From Stichopus chloronotus (lineage: Eukaryota > Echinodermata > Holothuroidea > Aspidochirotida > Stichopodidae), in the NCBI GenBank assembly GCA_021234535.1, contig CM037843.1, positions 21,855,911-21,919,910 on the forward strand: a stretch of DNA of 64,000 bases, given 5' to 3'. Each line of letters starts with the position of its first letter. Position 1 is the stretch's first letter. Both the position numbers and the translations under genes were made by a program. A model generated the notes under the pieces. The model was not told where the DNA came from, did not search any database, and saw only the letters and a program-made list of their open reading frames with translations. Shown in pieces: positions 1-12,900 of this stretch.

Positions 1-3000
1 ACAAGTTCCCAGCATGAGACCTGATTCTTAAACTCAAGGACTGAGTATTCCTTGTACAGCAGCAAAGAGAATACAATAAAATCACGGTGGATTTTTTTTC
101 AGCGCAGAACACACAAGGGGTATGGCACTGTATTTTAGGTGTGGCCTAAATTTCATAACAAGGACAGTTATTTTCAAAACAGTAGGTCAAATTTTCCCTC
201 ATGCATACTGTTATGGTAAGTTTTAGAACCTTTCAGCACCATTTTTGCTCATTGCGTAAGGCAACTTTGCACACCACTAGTGTCTTATAGAGATATATAG
301 GAAAAACATACAAAGCAAAATGGCTTTGTTTTACGCTTCTTCCAACTCACGCCATCACTTTAAATGATTTAAATATCTCCAGCCTACTCACAGTATCGCT
401 TGAGGCACTGCAGTAATTTGCACCAGCTGAGTAATATTCAACCAGTATTTAAATGCAAGGGCAGTATTGTACTGTATGCTTGAGTGATCTGTACTGTGAC
501 CATGCAGAAGAGTTGATTCACGACGTTTTTCAAAGTAAGGAATAACGAGTAAGCTTATGGTAGTAGTAGCTAAATTGTTAATGTCATTGGCTAAACAGAA
601 AGTTGGTGATGCCAGTCTGGGGATGCCTCAAGCCTTCAACTGACCACAGGATATCAACTGAGCAGCAGGAAAAAAAAAATTGTCAACACCTCAAGGCAGT
701 ATGCATTAACATTCAGCCAAAGCTATGATTAAGTTACCTCTATTCATAAAACCATGCTGACTTTATCTTAGAAATAGACATATTATAAACTCATTCATTT
801 CTACAGACAAGTACTGCATATACTGGTCAGGGGAGGCACTTACAAATTCAGCAGATAGTGCCACGTATCTGTGGAGCATACTGGAGTGTCACTAGAGCAT
901 CTATACATGTAAGGACATAGCAATGTACAGTATTAACCCTTATGCAGCACTGTACAGTACCGGCTCTAAATGCCCTTTGTCCTTGGCAGCATGCAAGGAG
1001 TTTTACAACAATGGACATGCCAGACCTGGTGGATATTATCGAGTCCAACTGTTAATTTGATGCACTCACAAAAGTCTAGGGACAATGCTAGCACAAAGAT
1101 TAACTTTCTCATTTTTAACCTTATAAACCCAAAGAATCAAAATATCCAAAGAAACAATGAGCACTGACACAATGAGCTTTGGAACTTCAGACTCTTTCTT
1201 TGAATTCATAACCACATACATATCATTTGGCAAAAATGAAATCACACTGCTTGCAAGATCAAACAAGAATTGAACGCACAGTGCTGTAAGTCCATCCGTA
1301 TTACCTGTAAGCCAGAGGGTCAGGGATTGCCTGTTGTTGAGGTTTACCATGGTAATGCAAAATGCAAAAAGTAAATCCCTTAATGACAGATGCAAACTTC
1401 AGAATGACTCTAGACATGCATCATGTTATTGTTCCAAAAAGTTTGAAAACATCTAGATCTAGGACAGATTTTGACAAGTACTGAATGTATGCCCTTGAGA
1501 TATTCCTACGATAGGACCCTTGATCTACACACTGTATTCATCACTGCCTACAATTAAGTTTCAATTAAATTTCCTCACTGAGCCCTTTACTCATTTTTAG
1601 AGGATCACTGATGTCCATGGATTGAAAATGCCAGTTTTGCAGTATGCAGTATACCCAATTTGATGAAAAATCCTTAAGTTACTAAAAATTGTCTTGGATG
1701 GTGTCCACTATATTTCAATATTTAATACTGCACAAACTGCAGATCCACTCCACTCTACAGAAATGTTTGTTAGGCAGAAATTAGACCCACTGTACATCTT
1801 GTGATGGCAACAGCAAAGAAAGCCAATAAGGTAAGGACACCCGATGTTTGGTAGTTCCAGATTCAAATTAAAATGCACTCTCAGAGAGAATCATCAATCA
1901 TCGATTTAATCTGACACTGTTGTTGTCAAGCAGCCACTACTGCATGAAGATCATATTACTGCACTGTCATTGTCAGAACTGCAACATGAAACTGATAACT
2001 CAGCTGCACTGTTTACGGTTAGCAGGGTAGATTCAGAGTATCAAAAGCCAGCAATAAATTTTTCATTTTATAGGAGTTTGAAACTCCCCAACGTCCTTGT
2101 TTTGATTTTAACACTATACAATAATGAGTATACTGCACAGTAACTTTATGCCTTGGGCATGGGTGCAATAGAATCACAGAAATGAGCTACACAGAGAAAT
2201 AAACATTTTCATTAACGTGGGAAGTAATAGAAATGATAACCTAAACATATACTCAGCATCAATTCTCATTACAATACCAAGGTGACACATTACTACCGAT
2301 CAATATTGCACTTTTAATTGTAAGCACTAAGTGTACATACAATGTATCATGTGTATAACTTCACCTCCATGAACTACAGTGCTGCACGTACATGTAACTA
2401 AGTCTTTTTCATCAAAGAACTGTTTTATGGACCAACAACACTGAAAGAAGTGTTTAAACATAGCACCAAACAAACATGACAAACACATACTGCACATTTG
2501 AAGGGTTCCTATGACATGCACTAACTTTTGCAGCATACTCATTTTTTAAAGCAGGAAATTGGCAGCCTACAAAGTATGTGTAAAAAAATTATTTCACAAT
2601 TCAGGAAAATTCCAGGAAAGCAGTCACTAGGTAACAGCACAGAGGATCTAAACTAGTCTCTATAATGAGGTTACTGTAAATCTAAGAGTTTGTGTTTTCC
2701 TTATTGTTACCATCTTGAAACAAAAACATGTACATTTCTTTCCTTGGCAAGTAGAGAATAAAGCAAAAGTAACTGCCATGATCTGATGAGAACTTTATGG
2801 CATGCACCTTTACATGCACCTTTACAAATGGCTTTTGACAATTAAGGTACTGTAAGCTACCTTGAGGTAGCTGATGCAAGCTGGGCATTCTGTTGCCTTC
2901 AGACATCTGGCAAAGATACTATACACTAATCTATATCCATGAAAAAGATAGTTTGCTAACTGCAAGTGGTCGATAAGACACTCTTTCAAGGCAGAAAATA

Positions 3001-3444
3001 CTTTTTGTTCTTAAAGCCAACAGCTTTACAGTGTTTTTAGAGGGTACAGTATATACTGCAACAATGCTGGTGCCAAATACTAATACCTCGAAGCATAAGT
3101 GGAAAACATGACTCTATGCAGCCTGAGCACTGACAGATCTTAAGTCTTATACATGAATACAGAATGTGGTTAGTTAAATGTTTATGCCAGATTAAAAGGG
3201 AGAGGGATTTGTAGGAAAACAGCACTACATGTTACAGGTCTGACAATGAAAAAGGCTCCATGTTCAACAGAAATGAGATAGTATTCTGATCCCTACATCT
3301 AACACACTAACATACATGCACTCAATATACAATTTAACTAATTACTACAGGCATGCACATGTTAAACATGCATGCAAAGATTTATTTACATTTGGCCATT
3401 GACTTTACTATAATTTTGAAATTAGAAGTTACAAGTATTCTTGG
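1..3444. other. Intergenic, nothing recognised
   Basis: AT-rich sequence with many short TACTGTACAG-like strings. Open frames on both strands are under about 110 codons and show no family motif or coherent splice signals. No RNA gene was seen. Confidence 0.6.
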
Positions 3445-4120
3445 ATTAAAGTGATTGAGTGCGTAGGCAAAAAGTAAAAGCATTGAAATTTCATCTCCAA
3501 CATTTTGGTAAGGCTTGTAATTACACCATTCAGACAATCTGGGAAAATAAACAGGTTTCAGTTGGTTAATTTTGCCATATGATTTCAAATTCTTCTAACA
3601 TAACCACAAACAGCATAGAATACGATAATGTAGTGGTTGACAGTTTTTATTCAAATCAACGGTGTGCTTCTTTGAGCAAGCCAATGGGAAGTATACTAGT
3701 ATTAAATATTCAGTTACAACTCAGGATCACTGACGCCGCGGGCAAGGTTGTGTTCAGTTCGTAGGTTATTTGCAAATACAGTGTTTCCTTTCACCAAATA
3801 CTACAATTCCTGATACCTACTGTACCAAGGAGCGACGACTTGAGTAGTATGTTTTTTATACACTAGTGAGACCTGTACTGTTGCATACATTATGTAGGCA
3901 GTTATAGTAAGAACTGTTAATTTTCAAACCTGATTTCTGTTTTTGACTGTTTTTATGCCAATCCCATTGCTTATCGAAGTGGTTAATGTCATTTTCCGTC
4001 ATTGAAAGACATAGTCCATTCATGTACAACCTCGCGTGTACATTTAAAAATAAAGACACAGTTAAGATCAAACAAAATCTTATCATATTGGTTTTTCAGT
4101 ACACACACAATCACTTCAAC
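3445..4120. mobile_element. Non-autonomous DNA element 'B', solitary copy
   Basis: A 676-bp unit shares most of its length with 57207-57839. Its left end is ATTAAAGTGATTGAGTGCG and its right end, read inverted, is GTTGAAGTGATTGTGTG, so it has imperfect terminal inverted repeats. The two copies share strings such as CCATATGATTTCAAATTCTTC and AAGGAGCGACGACTT. No transposase frame is present; short open frames on both strands are not conserved as proteins. Confidence 0.75.
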
Positions 4121-4674
4121 TACTCAAACTTTGCAAACAACATAAAAAATAGAAGACAATTGCACTGGCCAACACACTCAAGTGTATTTGATACTGTACC
4201 AGAAAAGGTTTTATTTGGTGAAGATTGAAGTTAAAAAATTTGTGTTACTGGGAAAAATCTGGAAAAAGTAAAAAAGGAAAAGTACTGGCAAGTCTGAAGC
4301 AGTATCTCACTTTCATCTAAAAGTTAAGATGAGATTTTTGTTTGCACATCAGCTGTTACTTAAGAGCGTAAATAGTTTATTAAATGCTCAAGATACTTTT
4401 GAACAACTTCCTGAGCACAGACTACTTAACCTTGGTCTAGTGGCCTTTACTGAAAACTAGATATAAAAATGATCTACCTAGGCTACAGGCCCAAGGTTAG
4501 TAACATTGTAACATCAAAAGTTTAAGGGCAAAGGAGGGCAGAAGCCCCATAAGATGCCCTGTAATCCAGACCCCCCAAAAAACCTAACCAAATTAATATC
4601 CAACAAAGCCCAGCATAATCAGATTCTGCCACAGTCACAATACAATTTATCAATGTTACCTTTGAAGCTATTTA

Positions 4675-5690
4675 CTAATTTACAACCCAATCAGGCAGAC
4701 TATTCCACTCATTGACAACTCTATGAGAGAAGCTAAACTTTCTCACATCAAACCAAGAGAAGCATTTCACCAGCTTCTTACAATGACCACGAACACAGGA
4801 ATAAGGACAAACCTCTAAGTTATCACAATTAGACAGAGACTTCCCACCACATAGGAATTTGAAAACCTGCAACATATCCCCCCTGATCCTTCTTAACTCA
4901 AGAGTGGTAATTAAGTCCCAGACATTAAGCCTATCATGATAAAGGAAATGACGTACATCGGGAATACACCGAGTGGCCCTCCTCTGAACCTGCTCTAAAA
5001 GAAACTTGTCCTTTTCATAATAGGGACTCCATGCCTGCACAGCAGTCAAGATGCTGCGTAACCAACTGCTTATACAGATTCAACACAACATCTTTACTAA
5101 AATTACTACACTTCCTCTTGATCAATCCGAGCACCCGTGTTTGCCCTGGCAGCAGCACCTGCACACTGTAAAGAAGGCTTCAGATCACGTGTAATGATAA
5201 CACCTAAGTCTTTTTCTGAAGTCACATTAGTCAAAATACTACCAACCATGGTATAATCATAATTCAAATTATTAGTACCTAAGTGAAGAACTTTGCATTT
5301 GTCAGCATTAAAAGACAATTGACAAGTTTTGGACCATGTTAATAATCTATCCAAGTCCCCTTGCAACAATGAAACATCCTTGTCATCATTTACTATCCAA
5401 TACAGCTTGGTGTCATCAGCAAACTGAAACTAGAAGTGAGAGAGCTATCGATATCATTAATGAATTCAAGAAGAGAAGTGGCCGGGCCAAGAACAGAACC
5501 CTGAGGAACTCCACTTGTGACATCTCTAAAGGAGGGAAATTGCCATTGACAGCAACTCTTTAGCCTAGTAGCAAATCAAGGTAGATGACATCAATACAGT
5601 GACCAGAATCAAGAGATAAAGAGATATCCTCAAGAAAACTCAGTAAATTAGAAACACATCGTGACATGTTAGGCAGGAAACCCTAAGTAG
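4675..5690 (-). pseudogene. Truncated LINE reverse transcriptase (CR1/L2-like), broken
   Basis: The minus strand carries the C-terminal half of a non-LTR retrotransposon reverse transcriptase in several frames. From 5' to 3' it shows NLLSFLEDISLSLDSGHCID with VIYLD, then SGVPQGSVLGP, FADDTKLYW (the catalytic FADD box), LNADKC-like and LGTNNLNYDY segments, and a C-terminal QVQRRATRCIP...RRIRGDMLQVFK thumb region ending at a stop. Part of the palm between YLD and SGVPQG is missing or scrambled, and at least two frameshifts break the frame (near 5050-5110 and 5390-5560). The 5' half and endonuclease are absent, as in a typical 5'-truncated LINE copy. It is dead. Confidence 0.9.
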
Positions 5691-7186
5691 TAAGGCAGCA
5701 AGAACTTTATGAAGTTAAGGTGATATCATATGCTAAGAAGCTTTGTGAGTATCAACGTCAAGGGTAAGACAACAACGGCACTCTACCTTTCCCCCAGAAA
5801 GTGTTCGATTTATTCAGAACGAACGATCCAGTTTTCACTAGGTCTTTATGGTGTGAAATCACATCGCATACACTGATACAGAAATGCCGGTTCCTATTCT
5901 AAATCTAATGTTACTTCTTAATACTAAGTTACTGTAGCCTAGGCCTTATTCCCGTGTTCCGCTGTCAACATATATTACCATCACCTAGCTAGGTAAGTTA
6001 CTTACCAGTTACAGTGTCTGATTTGGTAGTACTGCAATCAAAGTTTTACAACATTTCGAAGTCGGCATTCACAACTTCCGTACACTTGCTCACCTGACAG
6101 ATATCCTTAGTATCGGTATTATAAAGGAACTTCAGTCACAAATATAAATAAATGTCTCAATTTTTGTGCCAAGAGATTCACAACTTCAAATTTACCGGAT
6201 TCGCTTCAGGTTGTCGGAACACCGCAAGTGCAGGTAGTGGTCAATAGCCCCGGTCGTACAGTCATGTATTTTCTGTACCAGAAGAGTGGCGAGCGTCAAT
6301 GCAACCTAAGCCGTAACAACAACGTAGTGGTGGCAGTAGTTCAGTGCCTCTCACGAAAATTTGATGTAATGAAACGGGAAATCTCAATTTGGGAGCTATA
6401 CAGATGATCCCAGGTACCTGCCGCAGCATACGTCCCTGGTGATTGTAATTAAAAGGGCTGAGGGCTTTTTATAAACTGTTTCGTAAGCCGGGATGCTTCT
6501 TTATTACATCAATAAGCGTCACTGTCAACTTCAAGAAGTCTCTTGAGGCAGCTTGGAGAAAAACATCAATTGGTCTTATACAAGTTATATCGCATTTGAG
6601 GACAACTGCACATTTTTCTTCATTTTTGTGATCCTCAATATCCAGGAGGGAAAGGGGAGGGTGAAAACGGATGAAATGTGTAACCTCCAATCTTATCACT
6701 TGAAAACCAATTTAAGCTACATTTATTTATAGTGGGCACCGGGCAGGGTAGTCAATCCAAACTGAAATGTGGGCGGGGGGGGGGGGCTCATGTTTGACTA
6801 AATGACAGGTTTAAACAATTAAAGATGACCCAGCAGGCGTCTACGCACTGCACTTTTTGATGGCCTTGAGTGTATTGGATAGGTCCAATAGGTTTTTGCT
6901 GGAGTCTGGGGGTAACGTCCATTAACCTGACCAGAAAAAACACCCCGGAGGCTATGAGGTATTTGCGGAACTGTAAGCTTTGAAATGAATGATCTTCGAA
7001 TGGTATTGGAAATGCAAAACTGGTCAGACATTGCATCATTTTGAGACCACCGAAAAATTTGATCATTGACAGGTGGGTGTCGAGCAGGGTCTACTGATTG
7101 ATGGCACATATTGTCAAAAGTCTATTAAAAGGCAATGCGGGGGGGGGGGGGGGCGTGGCGAGGGTTTTTAACCAGGAACGGAGGCT
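5691..7186. other. Intergenic, nothing firm
   Basis: Contains a poly-G tract near 6780 and overlapping short minus-strand frames around 6790-7110 that look like part of a repeat. No gene is supported. Confidence 0.5.
7139..7153 (+). repeat. Poly-G tract
   Basis: An uninterrupted run of about 15 G. Similar runs of 11-15 G occur near 6775-6786, 9013-9026, 10737-10747 and 51493-51507. Such tracts can form four-stranded structures and are prone to sequencing error, so exact lengths are uncertain. Confidence 0.7.
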
Positions 7187-7381
7187 GGCCTGATGGCATA
7201 TGTGGCAGGCCTATCAAAGCGGAGCGCCACATTAGTTGGCGCGGAGCTTACAAGGAAATTTGCTGCCTTTCAAGCCTCCCAGATGGTCGGAAAGGGCATT
7301 TCCTGATCGTCCTTGAAACGGGGATATCATGTCTGCAATTTCTAAATTCATGTTAAAGAAAATCAATCTACGGAAAATGGT
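7187..7381. repeat. AGCGGAGCGCCAC repeat, copy 1
   Basis: Contains CTGGCCTGATGG, AAAGCGGAGCGCCACATTAG, CCCAGATGGTCGGAAAGGGC and a TTGAAACGGGGATATCATGT segment, in the same order as the copy at 7961-8208. No coding frame or end structure was recognised. It may be a SINE-like or MITE-like family. Confidence 0.6.
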
Positions 7382-7547
7382 ACGGTATACATATCAGATG
7401 GGGATTTAAATGATACAGGATAATAATGGATTACGCATCCTTTTTCATTTTCTTTGAGTACTTTGCAAATATTTGGGGGCTGGGCACATAGGCGTACGAA
7501 CCCCTGGAATTTTTTTAGGGGGGGGGGAGATTTTGTTTACTACTTAT

Positions 7548-7728
7548 CAATATCTAAGCGGAGGACCACAATGAGTTAGCGTACAGCAAACAAGAACATT
7601 TTGGGTTTTGCAAACTCCCCAGATAGTCAAAACGGCGTTTCTCGAATACTCTAAACTGCATGAGTCCAGCCTTAAAGGAGGGATATCAAACGTACAATTT
7701 GAAAACAATCTATGAAAAACGGTAATAT
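7548..7728. repeat. AGCGGAGCGCCAC repeat, diverged copy 2
   Basis: Diverged relative with TATCTAAGCGGAGGACCACA, CTCCCCAGATAGTCAAAACG, CCTTAAAGGAGGGATATCAA and CAATCTATGAAAAACGGTA in matching order. It lies between copies 1 and 3, so three relatives stand in direct order within about 1 kb. Confidence 0.5.
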
Positions 7729-7960
7729 ATAAACGGGAATTCAAAGCGAAATATCTCACGGAGAGTGGTTCAGAACCCTTTGCGAAATTTCGACAGAAAA
7801 AAAGAAGAAGTTTCGTCGGTTAGGCAGAAGATGAACATAAACATAATGTAAACAGAAATGATCATAACATCACCAGGATTAATGATTGGGCGACATGTTT
7901 CACCTATACGTCATCGATATGACATATGAAGCGCCTATCCAGGGTTTTCAGTTGGGGTGG

Positions 7961-8208
7961 AGAACTGGCCTGAGGACAAAAACCTTTTCGCGCACTGCGA
8001 GCAGGATAAAGGAACCCCAAGGAATACCTAAGCGAAGCGCCACCATCAGTTGTCGCGGAGCATTTTGTTCTTCACAAGCCCCTCAGATGGTCGGAAAGGG
8101 CACTTTCCGGATGTCGTTGGCTTCATGTACCCTGCCTTGAAAGAGGGCTCTCATGTCTCCAAATTTCTCAATAAATGAGAGAAACGTCATTCTATGGAAA
8201 AATTGTAA
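7961..8208. repeat. AGCGGAGCGCCAC repeat, copy 3
   Basis: Contains AACTGGCCTGAGGACAAAAA, AAGCGAAGCGCCACCATCAG, CCTCAGATGGTCGGAAAGGG, CTTGAAAGAGGGCTCTCATG and CTATGGAAAAATTGTA. It is the best-preserved copy in the window. Confidence 0.6.
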
Positions 8209-9499
8209 TAATTTGGATTGCTCTTATTTAGAATATTTATGCTATCGTTATTTTCTGAAAAGGTTAATTCAACAGTTTTTATTTTTTAACAATTACAGGT
8301 GTTTTTTTTTCAGAAATTTTCAACTAGCAAGTGAGCTTAGACAAAATCTGGTGCAATATTTTGCATCTATCGCAGTAAATTTTTTCACAGAAAAATTATT
8401 CCAACAATTTTTACTCTCATCGATGCATGTCAAAGTAAAGCTCGTTCTTGTACGGATAACTTTTGAAAAGGATGACCACGTTGAAGAGGAAAAAGACGCC
8501 AGGATTATCATAGATCGGGGAAAAAGGAGCCTCCCCCCCGCGTGAGTGTGTATCGACAATTCATATTAAATACACGATCACCACCAGAATTTTGACCCAC
8601 CTTCTCCCTTTTCTGGTAATTTGAAACTTTGTTGGTTTATCGATATAGGGACGCAATTTGCCACAATCTTTTTGTCCACCATGAGCGTTTGGAGGACCTT
8701 TCCAGTTTTTTGGACCGAATTTTTCGCCTTTTCTAGAAATTTATTCTTTCGAAATGTGTTTTAGGAATTAACTTCTAAGGAAATGTAAAATTACAAGAAA
8801 GCAGTTATTAAATCAGTCACGGTAAATAAGACTTAACTATACAAAATTTACAATTAATTAACTTGATAATATCCATTCGAAAATTGTTGGGCGATATTTG
8901 TTACTATGTTCCCCTACCATTCAAAAAGTGAGCCAAAACATTGCTCTTTAATGAAATGTGGGGACATTTGACATTATTTCCCCCACGTATTAAAATCCCA
9001 GAATGAACAGGCGGGGGGGGGGGGGGATAAATCATGTCAATCAACTTCATGGAAATAGCCACACCCCTAATTCCAAAATGACGGCAGCTCTTTGACCTTT
9101 TTTGTAATTCTGACTAAAGATTATGAAAGAAATGGACAAACCCCTGTCCTGTGCATGACCCTAACCCTTGATCATCAACCTAACCTCCATTTACAAAAAA
9201 AATTGAACTTTTTTGACAAATCTAATTACCTTCATCGTGGGAATAAAAATTAGGCATTCCGCATATTCCCAATTCAATGTAAAAGCTCTTATGTAACAAG
9301 AATTCAAATAGCAGGAACTACTATAGTTAAAGACGAAGAGATACAGTTTCAATGTGACAACTTTGCAAAGTAATGAGACAAATTTAAAATGTAAACTGTA
9401 GTTGATCACAAAGAAGCAGGCAGGGATAGTCTTCTTACCAACTGTCACATACATACCAAAGTAAAATTCAAAGCAATTAGGTTTTCTACGTTTTGAACA
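8209..9499. other. Intergenic, nothing recognised
   Basis: AT-rich. A plus frame at 8153-8545 is Phe/Asn/Lys-rich and probably chance. A poly-G run lies near 9015. No splice pairs or family motifs. Confidence 0.5.
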
Positions 9500-9960
9500 G
9501 TGTTTTTCTTTTTTTGAGATTGTGACCTCTGTTAACCTGAAATGACCTTTGATTGCCATAAGATACGACAGAGATGTAGGAAGCTTATTGGGATATCTTC
9601 CTTGAGAGGTTTTCAGACTAGAAAACCCTCTGGTGATCGGAATGATCTTTTGACGGAAACGATAGGGAAAATCTTCTAATTTTAGCAACAAATCTCCCTT
9701 CTAAATATACCATGTTTACAATGTTTTCAAAGTATGACTTCTGATGACCTCAAATAACATTTGACCTCCATGAACAGTGACAGAGATGACCTAGTCATCA
9801 AGAGCTACGATGTTCGCAGTGTGAAGTTGCAGTAATAGTTGAAATATCTTGCAGAAAATGCTTTCCAACTTAAACCTCTGGTGACCTCAAATGACCTTTA
9901 ACATTCATAAAAAACAGTATGGAATCATCTACTAACAATAACAAACTACACACTAAGTTT
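9500..9960. repeat. Decayed units of the AGGTCA-rich repeat
   Basis: Strings such as TGACCTCTGTTAACCTGAAA, TGACCTCAAATAACATTTGA and GTGACCTCAAATGACCTTTA recur about every 150-170 bp with GGAATCATCTACT, as in the 156-bp units near 62 kb. The overlapping 166-codon minus frame is explained by this repeat. Confidence 0.6.
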
Positions 9961-12900
9961 TAAGTTCCAGCATCTTTCGCATACACATTCCTTCGGCCTT
10001 CGCCAGGGAAAATAAAAAAAGATCTGATAAGGTCGCCATCATCATGTTCCGTGCTTGAGGAAAAGAATCCCGGCATAACGTACCCTGATTAAAATACACA
10101 ATAATGTGAACAAAACACCATAAACTGGTCTGTGGATGCACTCCGAAAGGATTGCAAGTCAGCTAGATTTTGCCAGTGAAAGCATATTGATCTTGTGAAA
10201 ATTACGAGGACCGTGGCCAAGGAAAAATGTTTCGGCACTACCCAGCTGAGATAACCTCCCCACAGTTTTAGCTAAATTTAAAACATAAAGGGCGCCGCCA
10301 CTCAAACTCGCCCAATGCTTCCACGCTTTCTTCCGTTCGTCTAGCCGAGTCACTACTTAGTTTTAGTTTATTCGTAGTGATTGTAAAGTATGTCATCGAG
10401 TCTTGTCCGAATAAACTACGTGATCCCGACTGTGATAAAAGTCGAAATATCGGTTTTTGTTAACAATAAGTCCAAAAAAAAAGTGCGAGGATAAGGAGAT
10501 TAAATCAATGTAATATATATTTCAGTTTCGATCCTGTAAACAAGCCTTTTGCAGGTCACTGACGAGGGGGGCTAGTAGAAACAATGGCATTGAGTGTTAT
10601 TATGATCAGGTAAGTGCCTGACCCTGGAGTTGAAATAGATCCTTGCACTAACGCTGCTACTGCAGGCTGAGGACATTTACGTGACCAAACGTTTTCAGAA
10701 CTACAATGGACAGTCGCAACGGGAGAGAAATGGGAGGGGGGGGGGGGTCTAAAAGTAGCATACCCCTATAAGTTACCCCATTGACTTCAACACTAAATCG
10801 GAAAAGTAATGTGGTGTCTTAAGCCTTCTAGAAGTTTTCAACAGATATAAGCTACCACTCTTTGGAAAACCACATTGGCCGTCCATGGCACTTTCAATTT
10901 TCCGTACCTTAGGTTGGTTAGATTTTCTGCGAGAGGCTGTCAAGTTAGCCTACCTTGGTCAATGGGTCAAATCACACTTCACCGCGAATGATACTGCTCT
11001 GCGGGCTAAAAAGTCCATAACTTTTCCATAATTGCTTCAATTGGTATCATTTTCACACCATGTGTATCTTAACTGGCGTACTTCAATATTCAATCCACAA
11101 AGGAACCCATCCAAAGGATAAATACCGAGAAAAAAATGTCCAAATGTCCACATGATGGAGTTTCACCGACACGAGTGAACAAAATGCGAAGAGATCTCAA
11201 ACTCCTGTATAGGGTATGCTAACTTCAACTCAGTACACGACCGTCAGAAGTTGGAACGAAATTCGGTGGCGCTAACAGCATTACTGTGTCTTTCAACTGT
11301 GAGGGCCAAATGGCTAAAAAATGACGGTGCTTTTCCAATTGAGTTATGCATTTTGTAGTGGGTTTTGAGTTGCTTGGTCAATAGCCTGCGGTTCTGGAGC
11401 AACTTGCATGCACACAAGTTAATTTTGTTGGACTTCAATGAACTGCCCAATAAATATAACGCACACTAACATTAAGACTAATTTTGTAATCTCACCTGTG
11501 CCCAAAGTTGCTTCAATTGTCTACAATTAACACATCAGTCAACACTTAAGTCTTTGCTTCATAGTCCACTTCCGTCTTCTATAACTTTACGCAAAATGAC
11601 TTTTCTATTTTTATAGGTATAGCCAATGCATGCAAAGCCCTCCCATCGTCGGTTCCTATGCCAAAAAATGTGGTAAATGAAACTTGGCTTGATGGGTCAG
11701 TGGCTGAAAACTAGAAAGTTTCAAAGAATGATCAGTTGGAAAAAAAGGGACTGTAAAAAAAAATCGTATCATCGGATTATTGCTGCAAGGGCCCTAACGT
11801 TGTACCTAGGCAAATTGTAAAAGGACTTCTTTTTTTAAGTTGCATTCGAGGGGAAGGAAAAATTTCCCCAAACACTATTTTGCTTTTATTTGTAAACAGT
11901 TTATCCAGTTCTACCGCTGCAATGGTTCTAAAGTTGCTACACACGGTAATAACATCTCTTGAGAGGCCACTTATTTCAAATGCTCCATGTCAATCAATGA
12001 ATGCAACATCTATTAACAAGGGACATGAGATGCTACCTAGATGCTTACACAACAGATACATGGTGGGCGCTGTCTGGGGAGGGAAGGGGTCAGTAGAGGG
12101 TATTTACATATAAAAAAAATGTCTAGATACAGTCTCCTTCTCCACAGTGCGGTTTAATATTAAATATAACATTATTTTAGAGAGCCCTTTTAGATATTTA
12201 ATCCCAACCTCAACTTAATTTTTCGGAGTGCCTGTTGAGGCATTGACCTCCACTGCTTGTAAGAGGGATGCACTGGTCCTGGGTGCTCAAGGTGTAGGCC
12301 AGGGCTAATTGATTGGATCACTTTAGGACCTTACAGGCCACAAAGATAATTAGAAAACGTTAATAGATAATGCAAGGACTTAAAAAACGATCAGTTCAAA
12401 AGGAATCTGAAGAAGAATGAGAGACAACAAAGACACTCTGTCCTTAATGGAAAAAATATCATCCACAACGTTGTCTATATTTGGATACATATGCCTCAAC
12501 CACTGTGCAATCTTCAAATCATAAAAGATATACAAAACATGCCACAGGAAATAACATTCTCCAGTTAAATAACAGTAGTTGTTTTGACGTACAATTTTCA
12601 TATAAAATCTAAGCAACAAATGTACAATTCAGAATGTCTTTAACCACAAGGAGCTAGGCTGCAAACATTTCCTGCAACCTTAAAATTCTAATGCAGCTTA
12701 CAGTTAGTTAAAAGATGATATGATAGTGATCACTGTGACAAAGAACTAACTGACTTAAATAAATAATGTTTACTTTTATCATTAGAGGAAAACATGCACG
12801 GAATATATTAACGGGTAATTGACTTGTTTTTCAAAAAAGCCAAACACAGTTTACCATCTTCAACCACTCCGGTTGATGTACAGGCTTTGGGTGTAACCTC

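Noticed and set aside
9191..9691. 166-codon minus-strand ORF
   Set aside because: No family motif, Phe/Tyr/Lys-rich, and it overlaps the AGGTCA-rich repeat. It looks like a chance frame in AT-rich repeat DNA.
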